Below, in pieces: positions 30,925 to 43,580 of a DNA stretch of 64,000 bases. Source of the DNA: Adiantum capillus-veneris. Lineage: Eukaryota > Streptophyta > Polypodiopsida > Polypodiales > Pteridaceae. Within the stretch, counting starts at the first letter, position 1; every line of letters starts with the position of its first letter. Location: the NCBI GenBank assembly GCA_014529385.2, contig CM043946.1:36048558-36112557 (forward strand), in the 5' to 3' direction. The notes under the pieces were generated by a model. That model saw only the letters and a list, made by a program, of their open reading frames with translations. It did not search any database and had not been told where the DNA came from. The translations under genes were made by a program, and so were the position numbers.

Positions 30925-32029
30925 AGTACACTTGTCGTGTTGTAGTGCAATTATTTTCTCACATTTTAAGCGCGCTAATATTACCTTGGCTTAGCACGCT
31001 CACTTGACCTGATTAAAGGTTTGGTTCTCACCTGAACTATAAGCGATATTTGTGACCTACTTGGCATGGACCTAGACAGGAGATGTCAGGTGGTCAAAGC
31101 GACTCAGAGGAGGGTCCTTTGATCACCTTGGTCGGGGATCCAACTTTGTCTTCACAACAAAGGGGAGGAAAAGGACTTTTGAATCTTATGCTAATGTTAC
31201 CAATCCAGAGAAGATCTTGAAGCCCTCTTCATTTGGCACACAAATGCTGACAGAGAAAATCTTGCAAGGGTGATAAGGTCAAGCTAGAATAAATCAAAAG
31301 ATACATACATGATGTAGGCAGAGTTTAGTCTTGAAGCAACAATATAGAGCCTGATGACATGCTACACCCACTTGATTGTACTTTATTTTATGGGACGTCA
31401 TATGTTGTCCCACAGCTTGTGGGAGTGGGTTGCAGTTGTAACAAGCAATAGGAATGGGATCTGCTAGTTCACAACAATTGGGAAAGGCACTTGTGAGGGA
31501 ATTAAAGAAACTATAGGCCTAACTAATGAGGTGTAAGATAAAGTAGGGCTGCTTGATAATCCCATTGTAGAGGCTCAGATGCCCATGGATTTTGGTCAGC
31601 TGCCTCAGGTGGATACAAAGGATGTTCAAAACATAAAGCTTGACCTCGTCAACAATATTGTGAATAATTTGGGTAATATAAAAACACTATTAATCTACTT
31701 AAATGGAAGCAGAGGAAATGGTGACTCTAGTTCTCTTTTCTTGGCAGTATATGTTCGATGCACTGGTTTGGTGGTCATGGGGAGTGTTGTGGCAGGGCTA
31801 TCTCCTGTGTGGCAACCCCAAGCCAATCTTGGTTCCCTTTTGCTTTTGACAGTCACAGGGTGGCACCCTTTGTCATCCGATGTATTTGGTGGTGGTTGTG
31901 GGTAGGATGTCATTGTTGATGGATGCCATGGCTCGGGTGGAGCATGGCTATAATTGTAATTGTTTTGGTCTCTCAATAAATATCTCCACTCACTATTGTC
32001 AGTTTGGCCAAAAAAAGTTCTTTTAAAAA

Positions 32030-32310
32030 CTTCAGCTTTGTATTTGCAATGTAAATTTGGATTTTGAGTTTATCTTTGTGCTTGCTTTGTAGGTTTTGAC
32101 TTCCAGTTTATGTTTTATGTCATAAGTTTGGGTTTTAAGTTTAAGTTTGCATTTTAGGCTTGCATTTCTTGTCTATGCATGGATCTTAGGTTTGTGTTGT
32201 AAGTTGATTGTGTCATTTTAGGTTCAGGGTTTGATTTAGGTTTTTATTGTAGGTTTACAATTTGCATCGTAGCTTTAGAGTTTGAATTTACCATTTAGAT
32301 TTACATTTGA
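32030..32310 (+). repeat. degenerate TTTAGGTTTG-like minisatellite
   Basis: Phrases such as TTTAGGTTT, TGTAGGTTTAC and TTTTAGGCTTGC recur at irregular spacing of roughly 15-25 nt. It resembles the plant telomere heptamer only loosely. Confidence 0.45.
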
Positions 32311-33060
32311 CATTAAAAATACATTGAATTTATCATAATCCCAAAAAATCTACATTTATGTGCACATGCATTATGAGTAGTGACGACAAAGTCAAAATTT
32401 GTATCTCTCAGCCAAGGTTCCATGTCCTTGTTAATCAATGCAAATGGGCTATGCATTGAACTTGATGCATTGCAATGTAATATGTTCATGAATATAGCAC
32501 ATGCTAACCAATGCACTTGAGGAAAAGAGCTTACCCTTTCATCAATCGCTCCTTTGAAACCACAATTTCAAAGTGTACATATGCCACAAAACATGTAAGC
32601 TTTTACAACTTTACATCAAAACTGCCTACAGACTACCATACCATGAACCCTGTGGGAAACAGACTGTATCTTCTAAACCATAGCTCCAAAAGGGATGCTT
32701 TTAAGCCTCAAAACATTTTTTCCTTTTCTACAACAAACGTTCTAAAGACACCAATTTTCCAATCTATGCACAGCTATGTGCAAAATTGTCACCATCAATG
32801 GTAGTTGTGGTGATCTTGATTTTAGTGGGGTAGCTTATAGTTGCAAAAGTAGATACCCAAAAAAGGTTGTCATTTAGCCCTCCCTCTAGCTGATAGTAGT
32901 TCATGTACCATCATAAGATCCTTTTTTTAATGTAAACCGATACAAGTTCTTTGAGATCCTTGGTGCTTCAAAATGAGGTGGTATGGGATGAGAAATAAGG
33001 AAAGTGGCCTCTAATCACCATTATAGGCTCTCGTGCTACTTAATTGGGTGGGGACACAAT

Positions 33061-33624
33061 TGTTAGCCCATGGCAGACGGATGCAAGCCTTATGGATTAC
33101 ATCATGGGTTGGGCCTGTTGTTCCACATGTAGCAAGTGAGTGGATGATCATCATTTGTATATGAAAGGTGCATCCAACTCCAAGAAATAAGCTTCAATGT
33201 TGGTTGTTTGAGTGTGGATGCCCGAGTGTGAAATGGTTGGGCCATATATAAAATATTGTAAACATAAAACTCTCTCATTATTTGAAGTACAAATGCAATT
33301 TCTCTTGCTCCTACTCTCCTTCTCTACCTACGTGCATGAGTTCGAGGGCATGCGCGAGAGACGGAGTGTGTGAGTACATGATCAAGGATTGGTAGCAGCA
33401 CCCGCAATGGTGAGGTGGTTGAGTAGCAGCAACGATCTCCTTCTTCTCCACAGCACAAGGACCCCACAAGGATCCCTCATCCATGGCGATATAGTGAGGT
33501 GAATGACACACCCTTGCATTCTATTGAGCTTGTCAACACCCTGCATGTGTCCTTGTAGCCTTTGCGGCTCGCACATAGTGCAAGGTAAGGTCCTTAGCTC
33601 CAACAAGTACGACTAGAGCGTATA
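33061..33624 (+). repeat. decayed LTR related to element M, plus sense (564 bp)
   Basis: Compared in sense orientation with the M LTR, it starts TGTTAGCCC where M has TGTTAACCC. It has a TATA box (CCATATATAAAATA near 33243) where M has CATATAAAAG, shares text around GAGCCTTTGCGGCTCGCAC with M's opposite-strand GTGCGAGCCACAAATGGCTC, and ends GCGTATA where M has GCGCACA. The length is close to M's 586-657 bp. The following degenerate PBS supports a 5' LTR. Confidence 0.55.
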
Positions 33625-33628
33625 TTTT

Positions 33629-33646
33629 TGGCATTGTTTTTGGGGA
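33629..33646 (+). promoter_or_regulatory. degenerate tRNA-Asp-type primer-binding site
   Basis: TGGCATTGTTTTTGGGGA corresponds to TGGCGCCGTTGCCGGGGA with changes mainly C to T or G to A, as expected from decay of methylated DNA. It lies four bases after the LTR end, as in M. Confidence 0.55.
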
Positions 33647-34478
33647 ATCTATCATGCACCCAGCTCTAGTGCACTCTATGATATTTCTTGAGGGTTTTTC
33701 ATTCTATAAGAAAGGTTGGGGTGCACATGTTGTCGATTCTAGTGTCTGGTTGTGGTACAAACTACTTGTTAAAAATCTTCATCATTGACTTTCAAAATAT
33801 ATATTTTTGTGTGAATGACAAGTAGCATCATACATGATGGAGGGTGAATCAGCTTGTAAGTCTATGTAGCATAGAAAAACAGTACTCCTAAGCCAACTAA
33901 TTATCAAAAATTTGCTCCCTACTACAAGAAAACATTTCATTATCCTAAGATTACTAAACCGTGCTTTGATACAAGTGTGAGGTCCTGACTAACCAATATG
34001 AAGTACGGGGTGCCTTTGATAAGTTTCTAATCCTATTTCCATAGGCTAAAAGGACTAGTGGACATTGCCCTTGCTACACTTGTAGCTTTAGGTATGAACC
34101 ACTAGTAAAGGATTGGTCTTATCTTACATCGTGAAAACTTGGGGAAAACCATAACCCAACAGTTGATGTTCTTTTTTTTATAGTATACACATGCACCATA
34201 GGTTTGTGAGTTTTAATGCCGCAAAGACTCAAAGCAAGCGGCACACCATTGAGCTTTACCTTATCCTACAAATTCACGTCAACCTAGAAAGTGCATACTC
34301 CAAAGCAAATAACCTTCATGTTTTTTTATTGATATCTTTCAGAGGCACAATCATCAATTTCGCTAGTCTGTAAGGCATTCCATTGGCTAGGCTAACAAAA
34401 ATAAACAAAATATTTGGAAAGCTATTGGAAAGCTACCCCCACACCCAACTTATTGAGTCCACCCATCCATAGAATGTT
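33647..34478 (+). other. noncoding remnant after the decayed LTR
   Basis: This may be the leader of the decayed element. No ORF or repeat is recognisable. Confidence 0.4.
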
Positions 34479-34483
34479 GACAT
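34479..34483. repeat. target-site duplication of copia A, left copy (GACAT)
   Basis: GACAT lies before the left LTR end and is repeated at 39631-39635. Confidence 0.9.
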
Positions 34484-34688
34484 TGTTGGAATTAGGGTTG
34501 CAGAGAAACGCACACAACTTGGAAAAGATGAAGGAAGCTCAAGCCACACAATAGAGAGTGTGTTACTTAGTATGAAATGAAAAGATAGATAGCCCTAGAG
34601 TGATGGGCATATATACAATGCTTGGGGGAAAAAAACCCGGTGGTCCTAGTGTGTTCACACACATCACTACTACATGTATATGGTAACA
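34484..34688 (-). repeat. copia A 3' LTR (205 bp)
   Basis: In plus reading it runs TGTTGGAATTAGGG to TATGGTAACA. It lacks about 20 bp (the CCTCCTAAAGAGGG stretch) present in the other LTR. The PPT, CCAGGGGGAATG on the minus strand, lies at about 34689-34702. Confidence 0.95.
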
Positions 34689-34744
34689 CATTCCCCCTGG
34701 AGTGATGCGGTGAACGAGAGCTGGCACATGAGTAAAGGGAAGTG

Positions 34745-35569
34745 TCATGCCCGGAGGACATGATCAGTCCACAAAGGGGAGTAAGCCCAAAGCTTTGTAA
34801 AAGCTTCAAGCTTCTCACGAGATAATGCCTTTGTGAAAAGATATGCAAGGTTGTCCTCTGTTGGCACATAAGCCAAGCTGATCTCTCCTACTGAGAACCT
34901 CTCCCTGACATAGTGGTAATGCACCACAATGTGCTTTGTCGGAGCATGAAAAACAGGGTTCCTCGCAATTGCCAATGCACTTTGACTATCAGTGTAGATA
35001 GTGTTGGCAGTGTCCTGTCCAACACCCAAATCAGCCATAAGGCGTCTGAGACATATACACTCAACCATAGCTGTGAAGACTGCCCTGTACTCAACCTCAC
35101 AACTCAAAGTGGCCACAGTAGGTTGCTTCTTGCTCAACCATGATATACATGAACTGCCAAGCATGAAACAAAAACCACTTGTGGACACTCGCGTGTCAAA
35201 ACAGCCAGCCAAATCTGAGTCCAAAAAAGCATGTAAGTCTGGCGGAAATGATCTCCCCTTGGGATAAAACAAGCCAAGATATAAAGTGCCACTAAGGTAG
35301 CGGAAAATCCTCTTGACAGCCTGCCAATGCTTAGACCCTGGGCTATGCATAAATTTGCTGACCTGTGAGACTGCAAACTAAACAACTGGCCTCGTGTTGC
35401 ATACATAAATGAGGCAGCCAACAACAGTTTGGTAAAGAGTGACATCAGCAGGATCGCCAGCATCATATAGACTCAACCTCAAACCTGCTTCCATGGGAGT
35501 GGCAATAGGTTTGCAATACTCAAGTCCAAACTGACATAGCAATGTCTCTATGTAACTTTTCTGACACAA
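34745..35569 (-). pseudogene. copia A RNase H and RT end
   Basis: The minus frame 35350-34745 is the copia RNase H: KHWQAVKRIFRYLSGTLYLG, DSDLAGCFDTRVSTSG, EVEYRAVFTAMVECICLRRL, YTDSQSALAIARN, and the tail ending in PLWTDHVLRA. Residues 35569-35378 give the end of RT (CQKSYIETLLCQFG). A stop at 35377 separates them. It degrades template RNA during reverse transcription. Confidence 0.85.
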
Positions 35570-35587
35570 GGCAATACCATCATCACA

Positions 35588-36037
35588 CTACTTAAATTGT
35601 ATACCCAAGTAATGATGCAACAGCCCCAAATCTTTCATCTTGAAAGTAGCATTCAAATCAGCCTTAAATTCAGCAATATGTCTCTCATTTGGTCCAATGA
35701 TCAACAAATCATCGACATAAAGAATCACAATGAGAAGTACATCACCCTCACGATTTACATACAATGTGCTTTCTGTTGGACTGTTACGAAAGCCTCGTTT
35801 AACCAAATGAATGTCAGCTTTCTCGTACCAAGCACGAGGAGATTGCTTCAATGCATACAAAGCCTTCTTATATCTGCACACTTTGTCCTCTTGTTCTTTT
35901 ATGACAAAACCATGAGGCTGCGTTACATAAACTTCCTCAAATATGTCACCATTCAAGAAAGCAGTAACAATATCTGATTGATGTACATCCCAACCAAAAT
36001 GAGCTGCCAATGCACATAGAAAATGCACAATAGTCAT
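35588..36037 (-). pseudogene. copia A reverse transcriptase, central part
   Basis: The frame reads WDVHQSDIVTAFLNGDI (motif A), KKALYALKQSPRAWYEK and the catalytic VILYVDDLLIIG, ending LGLLHHYLGIQFK. It is separated from the upstream frame by a frame change at 36040-36080 and from the downstream frame by a stop at 35588. The copia RT motifs are complete. Confidence 0.9.
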
Positions 36038-36082
36038 ACGACAAGTGGGAGCAAAAGTCTCTTCATAAATTATACCTTTTTG

Positions 36083-37858
36083 CTATGCATAACCCTTTGC
36101 AACAAGTCGAGCCTTATGGCGATCGATCTCACCATCCGGCTTGCGTTTCAACTTGTAAACCCACTTCGTACTAATGGCCTTTTTGCCAGGAGGCAAATCA
36201 CATAAAGTCCATGTGTCATTTTCTATAAGTGCATCATATTCTGATTGCATGGCAGCCATCCAATTTTCTGAATTTTGTGCTTCATCAAAAGACAGTGGCT
36301 CCTCAACATCATGTAAGCTAGACACAGCCAAAGCATAACAATCTGATGCATAAGATGCATGGCAAGAGCCTGAACAAGTACGACTAGACAAAGGTGCATC
36401 CAATTTATTGTCACGCAAAGTGTGCACCAGCCATTTTGGCATACCTCTAGCCTGCTCATTTTTAGCCTTTTCTTCATCAAGTACATCATGTACATCTACA
36501 GCAGTAATAGGCTGATCTGTAACATTTTCAGAAACCCCCATAGGCTGTATATTTTCCTGAGTGGAAATTACATTCGTATTTCTACCACTGAAAAGAGGCA
36601 ACAAAGTGTCATAAATGTCCTGTGAGCTTACATTACTGCCTCTAGTACATGACAGCAAGGGCTGAACAAAATCTTCCACAAACACTACATCCCGGGAAAC
36701 CAGAATACGCTTTGTTTGCGTATGATACAACCTGTAACCTTTGCTTTCAACACTATAACCAACAAAAATACATTTGACAGCCTTATCATCCAATTTTTTG
36801 CGCTGTGTTTGTGGCACCAAAGCATATGCCAAATAGCCAAAAACAAGCATGCGCTCAATAGAAGGCTTTCTATCATACCATGCTTCATATGGAGTAATAG
36901 ATTGCAAAGATTTCGTACGACACCTATTAAGTACATAAGTGGCACACATGATGGCTTCAAGCCAAAAAGAATGCGGCAAAGCTTGACTTTTGACCATACA
37001 TCGTGCCACTTCCATCAGTGATCTGTTTTTCCTCTCAGCAACACCATTTTGATGAGGTGTATAAGGCACTATACATTGGTGTTTTATCCGACAACTAGCC
37101 AGAAATGCATGAAATTCATGAGACCTATAGTGTCCCCCTCGATTGGAACGGAGGGTGCCCATAGTACATTTCAAGACATTTTCAGCCATAGCCAGAAATT
37201 GTTTGAAGCACATAAAAACTTCGAACTTCGCTTTAAGCGGAAATACCCATGCATGCCTGGAGTAATCATCAATGAAAGTCACGAAGTAAAGGTAATTTCC
37301 CAAGGACGGAGTTTGCATGGGCCCACAAAAATCACTATGCAGAAGCTGCAACCTGCATGTGGCCCGAATTGAACCATCCTTTCGAAACTTAGAACGCTGC
37401 ATCTTACCCAAAATACAGCCTTCACAAACATGTTTGACCGGTGCTTCAAGAGGCGGCAAAGAAGCAACCATATCAGATTTTTGCAAACGCAACAAACTGG
37501 CAAAATTCAGATGACCAAAACGTGCATGCCAAAGTTTTTCATCTGAAATAGCCCTTGAATCTGCAACAGCATTTGCAAAATTTTGTCCACACTTGTCATA
37601 CAAAGTGAGCTTATACAGCCCACGGCACAAAAGGTCAGATGCAACAATTTCATCAGCAAAACTGAGATCATAAATTGTATATCTGTCATCCACAAATTTG
37701 ACTACAAGTCCAAGTCTAGCAAGTGCGGATCCAGACAAGAGATTCTTCTTGATCCCAGGTACATAAAGTGCATCAACAATTGTGAAGGAACTGCCATTTG
37801 CAGCAGTAAGCACAACTTTCCAACTCCCTGAACCGGATAAGAGGCATTGTTGGCACAA
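36083..37858 (-). pseudogene. copia A protease end, integrase and RT start (591 codons)
   Basis: This is the longest open stretch of copia A. The order is protease end (FTIVDALYVPGIKKNLLSGS), GAG-pre-integrase zinc region (LWHARFGHLN, CEGC), and integrase core with LHSDFCGP (first Asp), LRSNRGGHY (second catalytic Asp replaced by Asn; copia C has SDRGGEY) and NGVAERKN (Glu). These are followed by the C-terminal KCIFVGYSVESKGYRLY segment and the RT start KWVYKLKRKPDGEIDRHK. It ends at a TAG in the AKGYA segment. The opening is internal, not a true start. Confidence 0.9.
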
Positions 37859-38182
37859 GTGATTGAATTCCCATGAGGGACAGACTCGAAAGAGGTAAAC
37901 AATTCACGATGTGAGGTAATGTGCTTTGTAGCACATTACAATTCACGATGTGAGGTAATGTGCTTTGTAATGTGCTTTGTGGTGCTTTGTAGCACCACTG
38001 TCGAAATACCACACATGTGAATCTGCAGCAACTGACAAGCATGCATCATGGATAGCAGGATTGTAAGTGCACTCTGCGCTAAAAGCCCATTCTGCATCAA
38101 TATCAGCAACACAGTCTCCTTTCACAGAAGACTCAACAATGGTTGCATTTGTAGTGGGAACCAGTATTTGCAGTGGAACCAC
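37859..38182 (-). pseudogene. copia A protease active-site region with local duplications
   Basis: The active site VWYFDSGATKH lies near 38010. Just downstream the sequence CAATTCACGATGTGAGGTAATGTGCTTTGTA-like is repeated at about 37906 and 37949, with further short GTGCTTTGT repeats. These disrupt the frame that should join this part to the integrase ORF. Confidence 0.75.
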
Positions 38183-39107
38183 CCTCTTTCTTCTTAGCTT
38201 CTTTGGCCTTCAAGTTAGGACACAACTTGATCAAGTGATCATTAGCTTTACAATAATGGCAATGCATCTCCTTTTTGCCCTTATCACCAGAATTCCCAGA
38301 CGAATTGTTGCCAGTAGAACCATTAGGAACAAAAGGTTTTCCACTCGCAGCAGAACCATAAGAAGTGGCCGCATTGCTGTTACCACCCTTTCTTTGAGAG
38401 GTAATAAAAGCATGTTCAACTGCACGCTGCTTAGTTCTATTTTTTCTGGAAAGTGACTCTTGCAACAGCAATGGGCATAATGCATCAAACTTGACAATTT
38501 CAGGATTTCCTTGGGTCATCAGTCCACAAGTCAAGCAAAAGTCTGGTAGGAATCTGGTAAGGCATCAAGAACAGTCTACAGAAGGGAACTGTCTGAAATG
38601 ACTTCACCTGCAGAAATAAGTTGCTCATTGATATCCTTGACACCAGCAAGGAAAGTGTCCATATCATCTTGCTCATGCATAATCTTTGACTCCAGCTCTT
38701 TACGTAGTAAAGCAATTTTAGCCTCATTGCGGCTTGCATAAAAACCTGCTAGAATATCCCAAGCCTATTTTGCAGATTTTGCTGAACGAATGTGAGGAAC
38801 AATGGTGCGCTTCACAGACAACGCAATCAATGCATGAGCCTGCACATTCTTTACATCCCAACGATCTTGTTCTGCCGTAGGCAAAACAACTCTAATAAGC
38901 AGCAATCCTTGCAACAAGACCTGCAACATCCTCAACATCGCCTACATCCTCAGAACCAAGACGTACATCAATGCCATGCACAATGTTCTAGACGCCCTTT
39001 GACACAAGAACATGTTGCATCATATAAGCCCACATAGGGTAGTTGTCCCCATCCAACGAGTCCTCAGCAACAAACATCTTGAACACATCTGTGTTGTTGT
39101 CAGGCAT
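38170..39107 (-). pseudogene. copia A gag
   Basis: The start is the ATG at 39107 (MPDNNTDVF, then SLDGDNYPMWAYMM, the usual copia gag opening). A TAG follows about 40 codons later, and more stops are present. The nucleocapsid knuckle CHYCKANDHLIKLC (CX2CX4HX4C) is near 38256. The start was chosen because it lies downstream of the PBS and matches the family's N-terminal pattern. Confidence 0.8.
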
Positions 39108-39390
39108 GATAAATGTTGCACATGATGTGAAAACTACCCAAAAATAGGAGAAATGGAGCAAAAACAAAACGCGCTATATAGCACAAACCGTAGAAGACTA
39201 TGAGACACCTGTTATGCAGGAAACGGAGACCGAAATGAGCCCAAATAAAAAATCTGAGCAGACTAAGCTCTGCAAGCTTTCCCAAAAAATTTGTCGACTT
39301 GCGAACGCTTGCCAAAGTTCACTGAAATCGGGCAAATTGAGCAGGCGTGTGCAGGAGCAGCTGGCGACTAAGCCCGGGAGGACGCAACCT

Positions 39391-39402
39391 GCTCTGATAC
39401 CA
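39391..39402 (-). promoter_or_regulatory. primer-binding site of copia A (initiator Met tRNA type)
   Basis: On the minus strand it reads TGGTATCAGAGC, the standard copia PBS, two bases from the LTR. Confidence 0.95.
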
Positions 39403-39404
39403 AT

Positions 39405-39630
39405 TGTTGGAATTAGGGTTGCAGAGAAACGACACAGCTTGGAGAAGATGAAGGAAGCTCAAGGCACACAATAGAGAGTGTGTTACTTAGTATGCAATGA
39501 AAAGATAGATAGCCCTAGAGTGATGGGCGTATATACAATGCTCGAGGGAAAAAACCTCCTAAAGAGGGAAAAAATGCCCCGACGGTCCTAGTGTGTTCAC
39601 ACACATCACTACCACATGTATATGGTAACA
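39405..39630 (-). repeat. copia A 5' LTR (226 bp)
   Basis: In plus reading it runs TGTTGGAATTAGGG to TATGGTAACA. It contains a minus-strand TATA-like TGTATATACGCC at about 39526-39537. Confidence 0.95.
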
Positions 39631-39635
39631 GACAT
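39631..39635. repeat. target-site duplication of copia A, right copy (GACAT)
   Basis: It matches 34479-34483. Confidence 0.9.
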
Positions 39636-41065
39636 CATGGCACCCTCCACATCGTACTCACACCAATTTGCTTTTTGTTTTCTAATTATTATCACATTGT
39701 GGAAAACATTCAAGCTCTTTTATTAATGTATGACACATGTTGATTCCAACAACCTTTTAAATAATACTTGAAAAATTTCTTTTGAAAATAATGGAGTTAG
39801 ATTTCTTTTCTCCAAAAATACTTCTCTTAGGGAATTCTACTTGCACAATCATAATAGATCTCTATATACATTATTAGATATATATATACTTGCACAATCT
39901 AACAAATCTGTATATACATTATCAAAAACCCTTTGCCATCTTGAGCATCTCATACTACTCAAAAAGTAACTTGTTGAGCCAGCCTTAGTGTACTCCCACC
40001 ATAACAAAAGCAATGTCAACCTAGACATCATCTCACACCATGGTAAAACAAAAAGTTTGCAGTATTCTGTTGAGCCAACCTAAACATACTCCTGTTAGAG
40101 CAACAACAATGCACCTTAGTTGTCATTTCATGCCATGACAACTACCACTTGATATCAATGCTAGTAAGTAAAGAGTCTAAGAAAAACCATAACAAAAGGT
40201 TTGGCAATCATTCTTTCATGTCAATTGATCTGTTCCAAACATTTCTTTACTAGTTGCAACCAAATGCCATGTTTTCATGGATAAATCCTATGTTTTCATC
40301 AATGTTTTGCTTAAGATTTCTTAATCTATACAATGTCCATGACGGTAAATATAATGGATATAGCTTCTTCAAGTACCACTAGTCCGCTAGGTTGTTGGGA
40401 CTAGCTTCGTGATCATTTGCCGCTTGATCTTGAAGTTTCTTACGTGGTGCCTAAAAAATGTAGCTATTACACTTACATTACTTTATTAACCTCTGTTATT
40501 TCCCATAGTAGTCAAAAATGCACTAATAGTATCCAATGTGCTCTCATACTTTTTAATAATTTGTTCTATTTATTTTCTTTATTTTAGAATTTAATATAAG
40601 TACCTAATTTATAGATTTGTATGATTTAAGCATACTCTCTAATCATCTTTGTAGGTAGATATAGGTAAGAAATGTCTACCATAATTATCTCGTAATTAAT
40701 TAAATTGTCTTTGTAATTTTTCTACTCATTTTATATGTGGAAAAGACAATTTTACTATCAAGCTTCTCCTAATTATCTTTGGCCATTTCAATAGAGATGT
40801 ATTAGATCTAATTTATTCATAATTTTCCTAGTTTCTTTTCTATGTTTTAAGCTAAATTTGGGTATTATTTTAACTAAAATTGGCCAAATTAAATAGTAAA
40901 TAAACTTTGAAATATTTGTTAAAAATATATTTTTTGTTAAAGTAAAAAAAACCTTGTTTTTTTCAATGGTCATATGAGTAAATAGTCTAAATTCTTATTT
41001 CTTAAGAATTTCAAAATTAATTAAAAATTACAGATAAAATTAAGCAGCATAACATTACCAACTAT
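39636..41065. other. AT-rich region without genes
   Basis: There are 1.4 kb with no credible ORF. Nothing is recognisable apart from short AT-rich runs. Confidence 0.6.
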
Positions 41066-41620
41066 TAAGTGGGAGGTTGTTAGGGTAACGGCTAAGTGGC
41101 CAGCTAGACAATCACACATATATCTACTAACACTAACTTCATTCTTCCTTATGTGTAGAATAAGAAGTCAGTGAGATGTGCTCACTTTTGGACTTCACCA
41201 AGCAAGCGTTGGAGAGGTGGAATGCAAACACACTCTAAAACACACAGATGCCTCTCTATAGCCCAAGGTACTCACAACACCCCACTTCTTTTAGATTCAT
41301 CATCAAAACAACACACATTTCTCTATAGAAACCTACCACACCGTGTAAACACGCACACACACACCTTGGATGTGTAAACACGCACACATGTACCTTGGAG
41401 AACTTGAACTCACACCACGCACCCACGTCTTTGCACACACCGCAATCACACACACAATCCTCTCTCTCTCTCTCCCTCTTTGCACAACACTACACCCGGT
41501 TCAAGGTAAAACATGACCACACCAATACTGGCACCAAGAGCAAAGCAATAGACTCACGAGGAGGAGAGGGGTGGGGGGAATCGACAAAAGCTGGGCAATG
41601 GTGAGCGTCCTCTTCCAAAA
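41066..41620 (+). repeat. possible copia 3' LTR remnant
   Basis: TTAAGTGGGAGGT at 41065-41077 looks like a copia PPT, and TGTTAGGG at 41078 like an LTR start. CA- and CT-rich text follows and no end could be fixed. No coding remnant precedes it. Confidence 0.3.
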
Positions 41621-42209
<589 letters not shown>

Positions 42210-43258
42210 CAATTAGTGCTCCAATCACAAAGGCATACCACGTTGAAGTGCAAGGTTGACGATATCACACATCCACTCGTGTAAAATCTCTCATCCATTT
42301 AATTATTTTTTCTTGATACCTTGAAGATATCCCACTTTATGAGTGAAAAATGTTTCAAGCCTACTGTACACATCAAAAAAGGAGGACATACATGGGAGTG
42401 AACCATAAAATGGCATCTTTCAACACATGAAGTTTCATATAGTTGCCTACAAAGTGTGTACATATCCAGCATAAAACTCAAGTTACCAAAACTTTCAACC
42501 CACTTGCCCTTCAAGTTTCTCCAAAATCTTCCACATGTGCATGGGTTTCTTGGACTTGAAACATTGATGCTTGACTTCCCATGTTCTCTTTCTTTTTTAA
42601 TCAATGCCTTGTAAGTATGCAAATGACTTTGATAGTTCTCTTTGTCCATAGTTGCATCTAGCTTTATCAACGACTTTCAAGCATCTTGACATTCTTTATC
42701 AAACCACCTTTTGCATGATCTACCTTTATTGATACCATGGCCATGCTTCATGGCAAAGCATATTTCTGTGCACAAGAAAAAATAACATTCTTGAAAGATT
42801 ATTTTCCAATGGTGCGTCATACTAAAGCTCTGTCATCCATAAATTTTTCTTAACCACTTCAATATACATTGGTGCCCATGTGATATCCATACAAAGAGAT
42901 AACTTCTCTTCTCTTTGTCTAAGATTATCATGCTTAGTAGTTTCTCCTCATGTAAGGTCAATACACAAGGTTGGATGGTCTGATTTTGAAGTCCATTGAG
43001 GCCACACGTAAAACTCTTTACGTGATACATGATGACTTTGAACAGTAGCATATAGTCAATCATACTATCCCTATTGTGTTTTCTACATGTAAATCCATCG
43101 ATTCCGCTCCACAAAGATACATCATTGTAAATGATCATACCCATGCTATTGCACAAGTGTAAAGGTAACTTTCCATAGTGATCCAAGTCTATCTCAACCA
43201 TTGAAGTACAACAATAGAAGTGACGACCTTCCAAATCTCTTGAAATGTATGGCATTTC

Positions 43259-43274
43259 AAATTGTTGAGTATCT
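43259..43274. repeat. 16-bp target-site duplication, left copy
   Basis: AAATTGTTGAGTATCT occurs here and at 43581-43596, flanking the inserted LINE piece. Confidence 0.9.
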
Positions 43275-43580
43275 CTTTTTTGCAAAACTCACAATTGTGA
43301 GTGGATAGTATTAAGAACATCAAAAATATACAACAATCTCGAGCTCCAGACCGAGCCTCGAGGGTCACAGGATTGCAAGTTATCTGCTTGGCAGAAAAAC
43401 TACTACCACTCCTAGGCTTTCCCTATTACAAGATGTTATGTATTGTTCTAGACCAGTCCTCTAAGGCTTGTTTGCCTCCGATCATGTGTATCATCACTCT
43501 GCTCTCTTGTATGATTTCACAAAAGCTTGCCATAGCCATATCCCCCTCAAACACACGGCGGTTCCTTGCTTGCCAAATAT
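43275..43580 (-). mobile_element. LINE-3: 306-bp 5'-truncated LINE inserted in LINE-2
   Basis: The minus strand encodes YIWQARNRRVFEGDMAMA, the C-terminal segment common in plant LINEs of another family (IWxARNxxVFEG), then a stop and a short 3' part ending in an A-rich GCAAAAAAG. The 16-bp target-site duplication on both sides is typical of target-primed reverse transcription. Removing it restores continuity of the LINE-2 endonuclease sequence. Confidence 0.85.

Larger units (their letters stand above)
30588..33060. other. region without recognisable genes
   Basis: There are 2.5 kb with only short ORFs that match nothing I know. It holds a 51-bp tandem duplication (30823-30924) and a degenerate TTTAGGTTTG-like repeat stretch (32030-32310). 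It is probably old repeat debris. Confidence 0.6.
34484..39630 (-). mobile_element. copia element A, complete insertion, minus strand
   Basis: This is a 5.15-kb Ty1/copia element with LTRs of 205 and 226 bp, PBS, PPT and the 5-bp duplication GACAT. On the minus strand the order is gag, zinc knuckle, protease, integrase, RT, RNase H, the copia order. Several stops and a catalytic integrase substitution show it is inactive. It is the best preserved member of the family that also includes B, C, D and F. Confidence 0.95.

Noticed and set aside
30732-31007. 91-codon ORF with the duplicated SLGF segment as a gene
   Set aside because: Short, no recognisable family, in repeat debris; openness is explained by the 51-bp duplication.
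40788-40973. 61-codon AT-rich ORF
   Set aside because: Lys/Ile/Asn-rich translation of AT-rich DNA without any motif.
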